Below are positions 12,265 through 23,060 of a DNA stretch of 64,000 bases, in pieces. How positions within the stretch are numbered: position 1 is the stretch's first letter; every line of letters starts with the position of its first letter. Source of the stretch: Dactylellina haptotyla (taxonomy: Eukaryota > Ascomycota > Orbiliomycetes > Orbiliales > Orbiliaceae); the NCBI GenBank assembly GCA_031310005.1, contig CM062381.1:3906001-3970000 (forward strand), written 5' to 3'. The translations under genes and the position numbers were made by a program. Below the pieces are notes generated by a model. The model had not been told where the DNA came from and searched no databases. It saw nothing but the letters and a program-made list of their open reading frames with translations.

Positions 12265-13638
12265 ATGAGAACCTTTAATTACATTTTAGCCATTATATCC
12301 GTAATACCAGGATGCATGGTCCACGGCATAGCTGTCAGCCCTCGGGACGCCGATGGAACGGGAGCAAAACGCCACAAGCTCTCCGCAAGAGACCTAGCAA
12401 GGGAATTAATCCACGATCACATATATGAGAGAAGAGACGATCTGGACCGTCTACTACCGCATAAATTAACGGAAGACCACATCCTAGCTATCAGAGACGC
12501 ACCCGCGCATATGCCTATCCGGAGCACCTGGATGCGGCCTGGTCAGTTGCTGGAGCATATTATGACGCTACACCCGAGCATTAAACCTGTTACCACTCGG
12601 AATACAAAGACTCATGAGATTCAGCAGTTCAGTTTTAACAAGACCAGTATGTTTCTTCCCAACTACCTTTGAATGGGATTCAAATTTTACGGCTTAATAA
12701 GAGGGTTTAACTGGCGATGTTAACGTTGATTTCTATTAGTATGGAACGGCGGTATAGCGGACTATATGTCCCACCCGCGGGTCCGCAAGACTTACCGACT
12801 AGCCGAGATCGAGGCTCTCAAAGAATCAAAGAGGCAGAAAATGAATCTACCGGCAAACAATACGACAAGATCTCCTAGCTTAGTAGTTCGAGATCCTAGG
12901 CCAGTCCTAGACGAGTACACCGACCGCGAAGCAGCCGAGGGAAAAAACCTCGTAAACAGCGGTCATCTGAGCTCCGAACACTCTCCACCAAACAACCAGG
13001 GCACCAAAGACGCCTTGGGCGTAAACGGGCGGACAAGAGCCGGCTCTGACGCCTCCCTCGGTAAAACATCAACCTACACGCGTGCGGAATGCTGGTTCGG
13101 TAACAATAGGGTCAGCCGACAGATCTTCGGCCGCCTCGACCAGCTCAGAGAAGCCGCGGGAGCGTTCTGCCTCATCTTCGACGCCCACGTGTACTTACAA
13201 GCCACGAACCTCGCAACGCTCGACATCCGCGAGTTCTCCCTGGGCACTATTTACCAGGCCGTGGGTCTGACGGATGGTAAAATGCGCGTGAACTTCCAGT
13301 TCCTCTACGGGCCGCGGTCGATTAGCGATAAGAAATTTTGGTTCCCGATGACAATCTTCACGGGGATGCAGGGGATGTGTCATACTACTCTCAGTGCGTA
13401 TTTGAACCCCAAGACGGCGCCGGCGAATTGCATCGGCAAGTCTGGGACTGATACTGTCGGTGGGTGGGCTGGGATCAACGGCGGAGAGAAGACCGGTTGG
13501 CAGAAGTGGTATATTAGGTGGGCGATTGATCCGTACCAGCCGGGTTCTTTTGAGGATTTGCCGAATGGGTATCCGGATGACAATAAAGATAATGGGCTTC
13601 TTGGAACCGATCCGAACACTATTAATGTAGGCTATTAG
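12265..13638 (+). CDS. Secreted orphan protein of 426 residues
   Basis: Exons 12265-12646 and 12740-13638 join over a 93 bp intron (GTATGT donor, ATTAG acceptor, phase 1) to give 426 residues. Residues 1-20 form a signal peptide (MRTFNYILAIISVIPGCMVH). The first half is charged and hydrophilic, with several dibasic sites. The second half (about 225-426) looks like a folded domain: it is rich in aromatic residues and glycine and holds four cysteines (ECWF, FCLIF, MCHTT, NCIG), with the segments KFWFPMTIFTG and GWQKWYIRWAIDP. I do not recognise this domain. It could be an effector-like or cell-wall-associated extracellular protein, but that is inference from the signal peptide alone. Confidence 0.68.
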
Positions 13639-14058
13639 TTCTTTCTATTGTTTTGTTTTTGTAAACGTGTACTGTAGCATCTTTATGTAACCGAGCTTCC
13701 TGTGGGACTTGAAGTTGTAATTCGGCACTATTTTGTTGTTGCTATAATATCAAGTCAGAGGTAGCAAGACTAGGTCTTCTAAATCAACTGTTCTGCCTAT
13801 TTCTTTGGTGAAATTTAAATTCAGACGGATATCGGATTATTTATTGTTATGACGTGTTAGAACCGTAGGTGATAGAGTATAATACATATTTGAGAAACAA
13901 AAAAAAGGAAACCTTTGGGACGGACACTGTAAACAAAACTTTTCTGACTGAAAGAAAGCAAGTAGAAAAGAAAAATGACAGTAGGTAAACCACGGTGTAG
14001 AAAACAACAGGTCGCAGGATATTCTACGCGGATCTATATTCGCACTGATACTTGGCAT
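13639..14058. other. Intergenic, convergent 3' ends
   Basis: 420 bp between the stops of the 426-residue secreted protein gene and the FKBP gene. It is AT-rich and no gene is seen. Confidence 0.6.
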
Positions 14059-15814
14059 TTATTTGATCTCGAGGAGTTTGACTGCGAATTATTATTAGCG
14101 ACTTTCCATTTCAAAAATCTTTAAAAATTAGATGATGAACTTACCCTCGAAGACCAAGGTGCTGTTCTTGGGGATTCCTGGAAGAGCCTTGTTTCCGTAT
14201 GCCAAGTTGGCTGGGATGACGAGTTTCCTCTCACCACCGACCTTCATTCCGGCGACACCGATATCCCATCCCTTGATAACATCGCCCTTACCGAGTGCGA
14301 AGGTGAACGGCTTGCCCTTCTTGTTGCTATCGAAAACTTTACCGTCGGTGAGCTTGCCGATGTATCTCATGGAGACCTTGGAGCCCTTCTTGGCTTCCGG
14401 GCCGGTTCCGACCTTGTGGTCTTCGATCTTGACGCCGTCAACGGTGCGGGACTTTGAGGACTGGACGGTGGGCTTCTCGTCGGCCTTGGCGGCGGTTGCT
14501 GGAGACTTGTTACCGTTAGGAGTGGGTCCTTGCTCGAGCTGGGAGGCGAACTGAACCTTCTTCTTCTCGGTGGGGGTGGAGACAGTGACGGGCTCGCCGC
14601 TGTTAGCCTTCAGCTTCTTCTGCTGCTTCTTGGAGAGGCTGCTGGGTGGGGTGTCAGTTACGGTGGCGGTGGCAGTGGCAGTTGTGACGGTGGCGCCGTT
14701 GGCGAGGGTCTCGCTGCTGGCGACGGTGTCGATGTCCATCTCGTCCGCGGACCGCTTTTTGGTATCCTTGGCGGAGATGGCCTTGACGGCGGTTTCAGCG
14801 GCCTTGGCCTTCAACTGGGCAGCTTTGGCGGCGGCCTTCTTCTCCTTGTTGGAGAGGGCCTCCTCTGGCTTCTTGCCCTTGACCAGTGCGGGGGCTTCTT
14901 CCTCGTCTTCGATCTCGGTGATACGAGGATCCTCAACGTCGTCGAGGTCATCGGATTCGTTGTCCGACTCGTCATAGGCACCGCTTCTGATCTTGGCGAG
15001 AACTGCCTCGAGTTCTTCCTCATCGGCGCTGTCAAACTCATCCTCGTCTTCCTCACCAGAGTACATGTCATCCTCCTCGTCGGAGTCTTCGCCGCCGTAG
15101 GATGGAGGGAGCTGACGGGGTTCAGTAACGTAGTTTCCGGTGAGGTAGATTGTGTAGGAGCCAGTGGCCTTGAAGAAAACAGGCTCGCCATCACCGACAG
15201 TGAGTTGGAGGGGTTGTTGGTAGGTCTATTGGATGCCAATAATGAGCAATCAACAGTTGTGGACCTAAAGGGTGAGGGGAGGGTTACCTTGAGAGGGTCC
15301 AAAGTGCAGACGACGACCTCTTCGTAGTCATCGTCATCGTCATCATCAGATCCGTCAAACATGAGGTCGTCATCGTCCTCATCATCTTCTTCCTCCTCCT
15401 CATCCTTCTTGGCGGCAGCCTTCTTGTCGGCCTTCTTACCAGTGTCCTTAGCCTTTGGCTTCTCCTCCTCGGACTCTTCTTCAGAGTCATCCTCGGACTC
15501 CTCCCCACCGGAAGCGAGGTCGGAATCGATGGATTCGTCATCGTCAAAGTCATCGACCTCGGGCTCGGTCATGTTTTGGTGGAGGAGCTTGAGGGTGGAG
15601 AGCTTTGGGGCATCTCCCTTGACCTCCTCGGTAGGGTCAATGGCGGCCATGGTGATGGAGACCTGCACATATATTTCAGTCAGAAGGTGCGTCTCGAGCT
15701 TGGAGAGGGGTTCAGACGGCTTACATTGAGAGGGATGCCGAGTTCCTCGAGAGCGACGATTTCGCCCGTCGCGGGAACCTTGAGGCTCCAGAGTCTGATT
15801 GGGGTGGCGGACAT
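14059..15814 (-). CDS. FPR4: Nucleolar FKBP-type peptidyl-prolyl isomerase, FPR3/FPR4 type
   Basis: Four exons (15814-15725, 15662-15288, 15225-14145, 14081-14059) give 522 residues; introns are 62, 62 and 63 bp. The N-terminal nucleoplasmin-like fold (about 1-180, [17 protein letters not shown] onward) is interrupted by long acidic runs of Asp, Glu and Ser. A lysine- and alanine-rich basic linker follows. The C-terminal FKBP domain (about 415-522) has the usual active-site pattern ([34 protein letters not shown]). The last exon is only 23 nt; reading through its intron gives a false ending GKFII, whereas splicing gives VFEVKLLEIK, the usual FKBP ending. Fpr3/Fpr4 act as histone chaperones and proline isomerases at rDNA chromatin. 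It diverges from REV1. Confidence 0.93.
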
Positions 15815-16421
15815 TGTGACTGAAAGAGAAACCGGGAAGGATATACAGCGTACAAAAGGAAAGAATTGGGTATAATACAGAGAGAGAGTGAGAAAAGAGA
15901 GTCGAGGTCGGTGAGTGTGAAGGTATGTGAAGGTGGAGGTGGAGTGCGAGTGGAGATGGAGGAGGAAGAAAAAAAAAAAAAAAATTGACGACGCAGCAGA
16001 TTTTGCGGCAAGATGTTTTACCCAAAAAGATTTTGTCTCGTCCCAGCAACCAATCCGGACAGGGTCCCCGGCCCACTTCACCTCCCGCAAAATCGACTAG
16101 TTTAACGAACAGAACCTCGTTCGCGATTCCCGGCCAATAGGACCGCCGCGGATGACTAAGCGGGCACGGACGTCACGGGAGTTCGTCTTTGGGGCTCGCG
16201 ACTGGCTGTGGGCCCGCGTCTGATGAGAGGTCTTTGCCCCTCAGACTCATCTCTCTTCTCTCATGATGCCTTCTCCTTATCCTTCTTCTTCTCCTGTAAC
16301 TCATACTTCTTCAGACAATAGTCGATATACGCTCATGCGCAGTGCATGCACGCCCGCCCGTGTGGACATGGGATAGCCCCCGGGTGACAAACGGCCTTCC
16401 AACACCGGACGGACTTCAGCC
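15815..16421. promoter_or_regulatory. Shared promoter region of FPR4 and REV1
   Basis: 607 bp between two divergent starts. The FPR4-proximal part is strongly pyrimidine-rich on the FPR4 sense strand (a run of 17 A at about 15968-15984 and GA-rich blocks on the + strand), typical of a highly expressed fungal gene. No separate ORF is supported. Confidence 0.6.
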
Positions 16422-19400
16422 ATGGCGGCGAACAGCTTCCACATCTCCGACAAGAACTCCAAGGACACCGTCAAACGCTTCGAGTCACACGAGTTTGAGG
16501 ACGAGGCCGGGGATGAGTACGGTGGCTCTTCCTTTGGCGGTTTCGGCGAGTACTTTCGAGTAGGCATATTCTTCCAGATATCGATATTGATTGCACATGC
16601 TAAGAGAGTGAATTCAACGGACAGAACAAGAAGATAAAACTGCAGAACAAAGATGCGCACATCCGGCAGGCCTACAAGGCCGAGGGCGCCCCTCAGATCT
16701 TCAAGAGCATGGCCGTCTACGTCAACGGCTACACCCAACCCTCCCTGAACGACCTCAACATCATGATTGTCCGCCACGGCGGCGTCTTCATCCAATACCT
16801 CGACGGCAAAACCCAAGTGACGCACATCATCGCCACAGCCCTAACCCCCAAAAAGAAGGTCGAGTTTGCGAAATATAAGATCGTGAAACCCGCTTGGATA
16901 GTGGATTCGATAGAAGCCGGGACGCTTCTGCCATGGACGGACTATCGTGTGGTGGAAGGCGACCAGGGCCAGAGCCTCCTCGGCTTCGGAGGGTTCAAGC
17001 CGAATTCGTACACGCAATCCCAGGGTGATGGTAGCATATTGAGTCAGAAGAACAGACCGAATTCATCATATCGAGAATTCACAGGGAAACCCAGGTCTTC
17101 CGCTGTCAGGTTATTGTCAAAGTCTGGCGGCGATGGCCTGTCCTCCACCTTCAACTCGTCCGTATCCATGGTAAAAGAAACTCAACTGGAGACCAGCTGG
17201 GTTCCACCTTCTAAACAACCGTCGTCACCTTTACTCGAAGATGAAGAGCCTTCGGTGGAGGACATTGAAACCGCAACATCAAACCAACCCCAATCACCTT
17301 ATCTACCCGCTGATGGTGAAGAGGAAGAGACACTGGAGGACTCCCATCTCATCATGCCTAATGAAGTTTCCAGTGGCGAGCAACCACAAGGCCCTCCAAG
17401 TGATCTTCTCAAGAGCAGCCAAGATCCCTTTAAGGACGACGATGAAAAGCTGCTAGCTCAGCAGAAAGATACTCAAATGGAGGATGCCCCGCCTTCCGCA
17501 TCCGCATCACCAAAACTCTCGGACGATGAAAATGAGCAGCCAGACAGCCCAGATATTGGACATGATGACCATACCGACGAATCGTACCCCCCATCACCAC
17601 CTATAAGCAAGAAGCAAAAGCTCACCGCGCTCGAAAATAACACAAACCTCCTTTCCAATCCCAAAGTCCGCCAGAATACCGTTCTCAACCCTGACTTTCT
17701 CACAAAGTATTACTCTGAATCCCGACTACACCACCTTTCTCAATGGAAATCCGATCTAAAAGCCCATTTTCAAACCCTCACTGCCCAAACCGCTCGTCGT
17801 GCGAAATTATCGTCCTCATCGCGCAGGTACATCCTCCATGTAGATTTTGACTGCTTCTTCGCGTCGGTCTCCTCTAAGACCCGCCCGGATCTCAACGGGA
17901 AACCCATAGGCGTCGGACATTCAGCCGGTCCTTCGTCTGAAATCGCTTCATGCAACTACGTCGCCCGAGAATCAGGCGTCAAGAATGGGATGTGGATGAA
18001 ACAAGCTTCGGAATTATGCCCGAATCTTATCATATTGCCATATGACTTCCCAGCGTACGAGACTGCTTCCAAGGCCTTCTATACCGTTCTTTTGAGCATC
18101 GGAGCCGGGGCGGTCCAAAGTGTCAGTATCGACGAGGCGCTGCTCGATGTCACGAATCTAGTCGTCAAGCCTGGTATCTCCATCGAAGAAGAGTATGCGT
18201 CTATATATGAAATTTCAAAGTCTATAAGGGATGGCGTACGCGCTAAAACTGGCTGCGAAGTGTCTGTTGGCGGAGGTGCGAATGTGCTACAGGCTAGATT
18301 AGCTCTGAGGAAAGCAAAACCGGGGGGCCAATATCATCTGAAAACTGAAGAGTTTGCAGATTTTGTCAGCGCTCTTAAGGTCAGGGATCTGCCTGGTGTC
18401 GGGTGGAACCTTGCACAAAAAATACACACAGAATTGGAGATTGAGACGGTAGGAGAGCTGAGAGAACTCGCCAAGGATAAACTAAAACGGGTAATGGGCC
18501 CAAAGACCGGCGAGAAGCTCTTCGAATATTCCCGCGGAATTGATAAGCAAGAGGTGGGAGATGTGAGCGTCAGGAAGAGTGTTACTGTAGATGTGTAAGC
18601 CTCAATAACTCCTTGGATTCCGCACAGAATAACTAACCGCTTGTGACAGTAACTGGGGTGTTCGCTTTGAAACTTCGACGCAGGTTACAGAGTTCATGTA
18701 TAACCTCGCGGGCGAGCTCTGCCGTAGGCTAAATTCGCAAGGTGTCCGAGGTTCACATCTATCCCTCAAATTAATGAAGCGTGCACCAAACGCACCGCTC
18801 AACCCGCCCAAATACCTCGGACACGGGCAGTGCGACACGTTCAATAAATCTGCAATCTTAGGAGTCGCTACCAACGACAAGGATCTCATTGGAAAAGAGA
18901 TGTGTGGTGCATTGAAAACATTCAATTGTCCGCCAGAGGAGATTCGGGGCCTCGGTATTACAATGACAAAATTAGTTCCTGCAATCGACCCGATAATAGG
19001 CAGCTCTCAAAAGAAGCTGGATTTCGGCAAGCGAAGCAATGTTGAATATGTGGCTATGGCGCCGCCACCTGCTCCAGCTATGGATAAAGGTAAACGGAAG
19101 GCTAGTCCTGAACCTACGCCGCGAGAAGTCCACACTCCGATCAAGCTGTCCAAGCCTGCTATGCCAAGTATATTATCACAATTCTTGGTACCTACGCAGA
19201 TCGACCAATCCGTGCTGGAGTCTCTCCCGGGAGATATGAAGGAAAAGATCCTGGAGGAACAACAGAGAAAACAAAATAGGAATGAATCCGCGATGGAGCC
19301 ACCAGCTATAGCTCCGAAAGTACAAGCCGCTTCGAAACCAATCGCGTTTACGCAGTTACCTGCACAGTCACAACTCGATCTTAGCGTCCTAGACGAACTA

Positions 19401-20195
19401 CCAGAGGACATTCGAGCTGAGATCTTAGCAGAGTATTCGAATGCTGGCGCCGGTAGCTCTAAAGCCGGTGGCAGTAGCGCAGCAAACCAATTACCCCATA
19501 CGCCGAATAAAGCTCGTACGGCAACTACTATAGCAGGCCCGTCGAATTCCAAGAAGCAAACACCGAAGAAGAAACCTGCAGCAAACGCCATTGGCTTCTC
19601 CCGTGCCGGACCCTCGACACCCAAGATCGCCCCGGAGGGAAACGATCCACCGCAAAGTACACCGCCTGAAGCGCTGGGTATCGATCCGACGTTCCTTGCC
19701 GAGCTCCCGCCAGATATCCAAGAGGAAGTAATAGCTCAAGCTCGAGCGGAGAAGAAACGAGCGGAAGCGAAAGCCGCGTCCTTGGCGGCCGCGAAGAAGA
19801 ACTTGTCACGCCCTCCGCCGCCGCTAGCTTCGCGACTAGGGTTTCAGCAGATGCAAAATTTGCAAAGACGAGTGGTCTCCATTCCGGCGAAGAAGAAGTC
19901 ACTATTACAGGGCGCGAGTACCATTAATGACGTTCGGAATTTGATTACCAATTGGCATAATTCGGCGAGAGTGGAAGGACCACATGTTGATGACGTCGAA
20001 GATGTAGTCGGGTGGTTGAAGGGGGTTGTGAGCGAGGAGAGGGATCTGGAGAAGGCGGTCAGCGCGGTTAGGTGGATGGAGTGGGTTGTTGGGGAGGCTG
20101 AAGGGCATTTGGAGTGGGAAGTTGCATTGGAGATGTGTAGGATTGGGGTGAAGGAGGAAGCGGAGAGGAGGGGTTTGAGAGGGGTGGATGTTTAG
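16422..20195 (+). CDS. REV1: DNA repair protein REV1, Y-family deoxycytidyl transferase
   Basis: Three exons (16422-16559, 16625-18594, 18650-20195) give 1217 residues; introns are 65 and 55 bp. Order: BRCT domain (about 71-156, QIFKSMAVYVNGYTQPSLND to KPAWIVDSIEAGTLLPW); acidic, serine/proline-rich linker; Y-family polymerase (about 445-800) with the metal-binding HVDFDCFFASV near 448 and SVSIDEALLDVT near 545, and the conserved VNWGVRF restored by the second splice; three ubiquitin-binding motifs each centred on a Leu-Pro pair (near 885 ESLPGDMKEKI, near 943 DELPEDIRAEI, near 1045 AELPPDIQEEV); and the C-terminal domain (about 1110-1217) that docks Rev7/Pol zeta and other translesion polymerases. 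It inserts dCMP opposite abasic sites and scaffolds translesion synthesis in the nucleus. The 46-codon first exon is supported by phase and by continuity into the BRCT domain. Confidence 0.95.
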
Positions 20196-20538
20196 TTTGC
20201 ATTATTATTCTTTCTAGGACGGCGCTTCGGGTCGTATATATGGCGTTTATAAAAGATTTGGGGGCTATTTTGCGTCATTTACATTGACATGGCGATATTT
20301 TGGGGGGGGTTATACATATTGGAATTCAGCTTACAAAATACCGTGGATGTAATTACTATCATTATTATTTTGATATATTCTATTTCTTTATGTTGCTTAA
20401 GAGGTCCGTTTTTTGTCTAGGATAGTAGTATACGTCGAATTCCAACCTCGGAAGTGAATTCTTATTCTAAATACCCAGATCTATGCGCAATCCAACAGTT
20501 CAGACCTAATATATACTCCAGGAAAGAAAAGTATCGAA
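20196..20538. other. Intergenic, convergent 3' ends
   Basis: 343 bp between the REV1 and acylphosphatase stops. AT-rich; nothing else seen. Confidence 0.6.
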
Positions 20539-20933
20539 TCATCTCCCTGATCTTGCAATTTGAAACTTCTCAAAGCTCATAGCACCCATATACCCTTGCC
20601 CTTCGCCATCCTTCCGAACTTCAATTTCATTCCAATCCACTTTGTCAACTCTGGACGCGGGGCTCCCCTCATTCAGCTTCTGCTTGAATTGCTCCAGATT
20701 GTCTACTGGTCCTTCAGCCTCACCGGCGACGCTGCCGCCTGCGAGGTTCCTGACGAATCCAGATATTGAGAGGGCACAGGCGGATTGTTGGGTAAATTTG
20801 CGGAAGAAGACACCTTGGACTTGGCCGTGGACTGTGAAGGCGTACTGGGAGGCGTAGGCATGTTAAAACACTATCTCATAGTATGGGCACGATGTGGGAA
20901 TAGTCAAGGCGGGCTTACTCGTTTAGTTGCCAT
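20539..20933 (-). CDS. Acylphosphatase
   Basis: A short two-exon gene, easily missed. Exon 1 (20933-20919) encodes only MATKR. A 74 bp intron (GTAAGC donor, CCCAG acceptor, phase 0) leads to exon 2 (20844-20539), total 106 residues. The signature is clear: HGQVQGVFFRKFTQ with catalytic Arg20, then GFVRNLAGGSVAGEAEGP with catalytic Asn38, 18 residues apart as in known acylphosphatases; SRVDKVDW is also typical. The enzyme hydrolyses acyl-phosphate bonds (for example acetyl- or 1,3-bisphosphoglycerate-type substrates) and is usually cytosolic. About 10-12 residues of the C-terminus (after GAMSFE) extend past the usual end. The gene is convergent with REV1. Confidence 0.9.
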
Positions 20934-21447
20934 TGGGGTTGACTCTCGGGGGAGGATTTAGCGGAGTATGGGTACAATAAAAGGAACAAGCGGGTGTTCA
21001 ATTGTAATAAATTAATTATAGATACCCTCGCGCTATTGAGCACCGCTCAAACGAGGTAGATGTTCCCTGCAACACGACCGCCAAATCTCTTGCTGGACCA
21101 ATTTGTATGTAACCGATTCTAAATTCTCGCACAAAAAACAGCTTAATAACTCGGGCAGTGGCGGGAATATACAAAATGCATAATTTATAATATCAAGTGA
21201 TGGTGTAACTCAATAACTAGCGTTCCTACCCAAGCAGGTACACAACGAAGTTTGACTATATTTCGGGGTTGGATCGGTTTGGACAAGAATTACGATCGAC
21301 AAGAGGGAGTTATATATATATATATATAGTCCTAGTCCTGCGTGGCAGAAATATTTAAATAGCCAAAGCATAAAAGCCAAATTTCATCAACCACTCGTTC
21401 TCACAAATTGTCTTTCAGGTCACAGCAATAATTCGGCAACAATAGCT
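20934..21447. promoter_or_regulatory. Intergenic promoter region with TA repeat
   Basis: 514 bp between the divergent acylphosphatase and kinase-like genes. It includes a (TA)9 microsatellite at 21311-21328 that could serve as a TATA region for the kinase-like gene. Confidence 0.45.
21311..21328. repeat. (TA)9 microsatellite
   Basis: Nine TA dinucleotides in a row, about 120 bp before the first ATG of the kinase-like locus. Confidence 0.9.
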
Positions 21448-22505
21448 ATGGATGATGAGCAAGAATGTATCGCCTCCTCGGGCGAGATTCAACTTGTATC
21501 CTCCTTGTTACCTTCATCAGACTCGGAAACATTCTACCGATCTTCGTATTTCAGCGGAAATCCCAGTCGTGAATTTCCTAGCCCAGAACAAATACGAGAG
21601 CTTTATGTCAAAGCAAAAATATGTCTAACCCTAGCCTTCGTCGACCACCACCATCAATATTTCTCGAGCAAAATTTGATTGTGAAATGGGGCACGACAAT
21701 CACTATTGCGGAAGGGCAATGTCTGTACATTTTACGCCAAAAATTAGCTCCTAATATCAATGTACCAGAAGTATACGGTTGGCGCCGTGAAAACGGGATG
21801 ACATTCATCTACATGGAGCTTGTAAACGGGAAGCAACTCGACAAAGTATGGGATACGCTCTGCGAGAGCGAAAGAGAGAGTATATGCCAGCTTTTAAAAC
21901 AAATGATATCTTCACTGCGAAGGCTGAAACAAGATCCTAGAGACAAATTTATAGGTTATAGTGGCCCATCCATAAGTTTCCGCGTTTATCAAAGCATACT
22001 AACAATTAATAACTGTATAGGTGATATTGCGCGTGGGCCTATTAAAGATATCATTTTTGAATCACCGGATAATCCACCAGCAGGTCCTTTTACAAACGTT
22101 CGTGATTTCCATGACTGGTTCACTGGATTGTCCAACCCGCCGGAGGCGATAGATTACACACCAGACCCACTCCGAGTCCACTTGATAGATAACTCGGATA
22201 TAGTTTTTACTCATGGCGATCTTCACCCAAGCAACATTCTAGTTTCTCTGGGAAAAGAAAAGGATGGAACTCGGAAATTCGTTGTGACAATCATAGACTG
22301 GCATCAGTCGGGATGGCTTCCTGCATACTGGGAAGGGTGCAAAGCTCAATATACCGTGGAAGTCGGAGGCCCCTGGGCCAAGATATATCTCCCAAAGTTC
22401 TTGGAGATGCTTGGTCCCGAGCCTGTTTTCAAGGTATACGATGGAGACGTGGATGGAACGCGGTATGATGCTTGGAGTTGGTTTGTTCTTTGTTTGGGAA
22501 GATAG
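21448..22505 (+). CDS. APH/ChoK-like phosphotransferase, apparent frame break near its N-terminus
   Basis: An aminoglycoside-phosphotransferase-fold protein kinase-like gene. The continuous frame 21621-22505 (294 residues) contains the N-lobe strand LIVKWGTTITIAEGQC, the hinge FIYMELVNGKQL, the catalytic loop THGDLHPSNIL (near 197) and the metal-binding IIDWHQSG (near 223). An overlapping upstream frame (21448-21678) carries what looks like the natural N-terminus of this fungal family (FPSPEQIRELY, a lead-in that I associate with such proteins), but it is one frame off. The switch falls at a run of five A (21615-21619), and no reasonable intron bridges it. Either the locus has lost one base (recent pseudogene or sequence error), or translation starts at 21621 and makes a shorter, still nearly complete kinase fold. 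The substrates of such fungal proteins are mostly unknown. Confidence 0.65.
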
Positions 22506-22727
22506 ATCATAGTTTTACTACATGGCTCTGTTCCCCGCGAGACCAGCTCTGTTGTATAGCCTTGGAGTGGGAAACATCGCCACGCTATGTACCACGGAAT
22601 AGATGTTATTGACATAAATACATGTAAATCGAAAAGAAATGTCTACCTAGGGCAAAAAGAAAATAATTAAAGCAGACTTTCTGGTGTCATTATTTAATTT
22701 CAAGACATCTGCCTCCCAATAAGTGTG

Positions 22728-23060
22728 TTAAACACCCTCATTAACCTTACCAGGCGGCAGTGATAGCTCACAAGTACAACTCCCAAGTCCAGTACAAAGA
22801 TCTCTTACTCGATCACCAGAACATCCTCCCGTACCACGGTAACTAGCATTTCCAGAGCCCCCGCTGCAGGATCCCAATCTTTGGCACATGCTCGCGCCAA
22901 GTCCGCCGCACTCCCCAGTCTTAAAATAATAACATCTTTGAAAAAAATGTGGAGGGATAGCGGCGTCAGCAACCGCTACTGGTACTGGCCCTGCCGTAGA
23001 AAAGGCCACTGTTTGGACGAGGATCATGAGAGCTGCCGTCTTAATTGTTGGGAAGAGCAT
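22728..23060 (-). CDS. Small secreted cysteine-rich protein, 110 residues
   Basis: A single exon of 110 residues. Residues 1-23 form a signal peptide (MLFPTIKTAALMILVQTVAF, then STA). The mature part contains eight cysteines in a glycine- and serine-rich context (RCYYF, GECGG, MCQRL, SCSGG, GCSGD, LCTGL, SCTC), enough for four disulphides. It is effector-like in size and composition, but there is no recognised domain. It is the first of three short cysteine-rich secreted genes within 3.6 kb. Confidence 0.68.
   Translation of the reverse strand: MLFPTIKTAALMILVQTVAFSTAGPVPVAVADAAIPPHFFQRCYYFKTGECGGLGASMCQRLGSCSGGSGNASYRGTGGCSGDRVRDLCTGLGSCTCELSLPPGKVNEGV

Noticed and set aside
14128-14145. 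FKBP ending GKFII by reading through the last intron
   Set aside because: A perfect GTAAGT donor and a 23-nt final exon give the standard ending VFEVKLLEIK instead.
14530-15327. Plus-strand frame of 265 codons opposite the FKBP gene
   Set aside because: It is a Gly/Leu/Val-rich shadow of acidic and Lys/Ala-rich repeats on the other strand and crosses a real intron.
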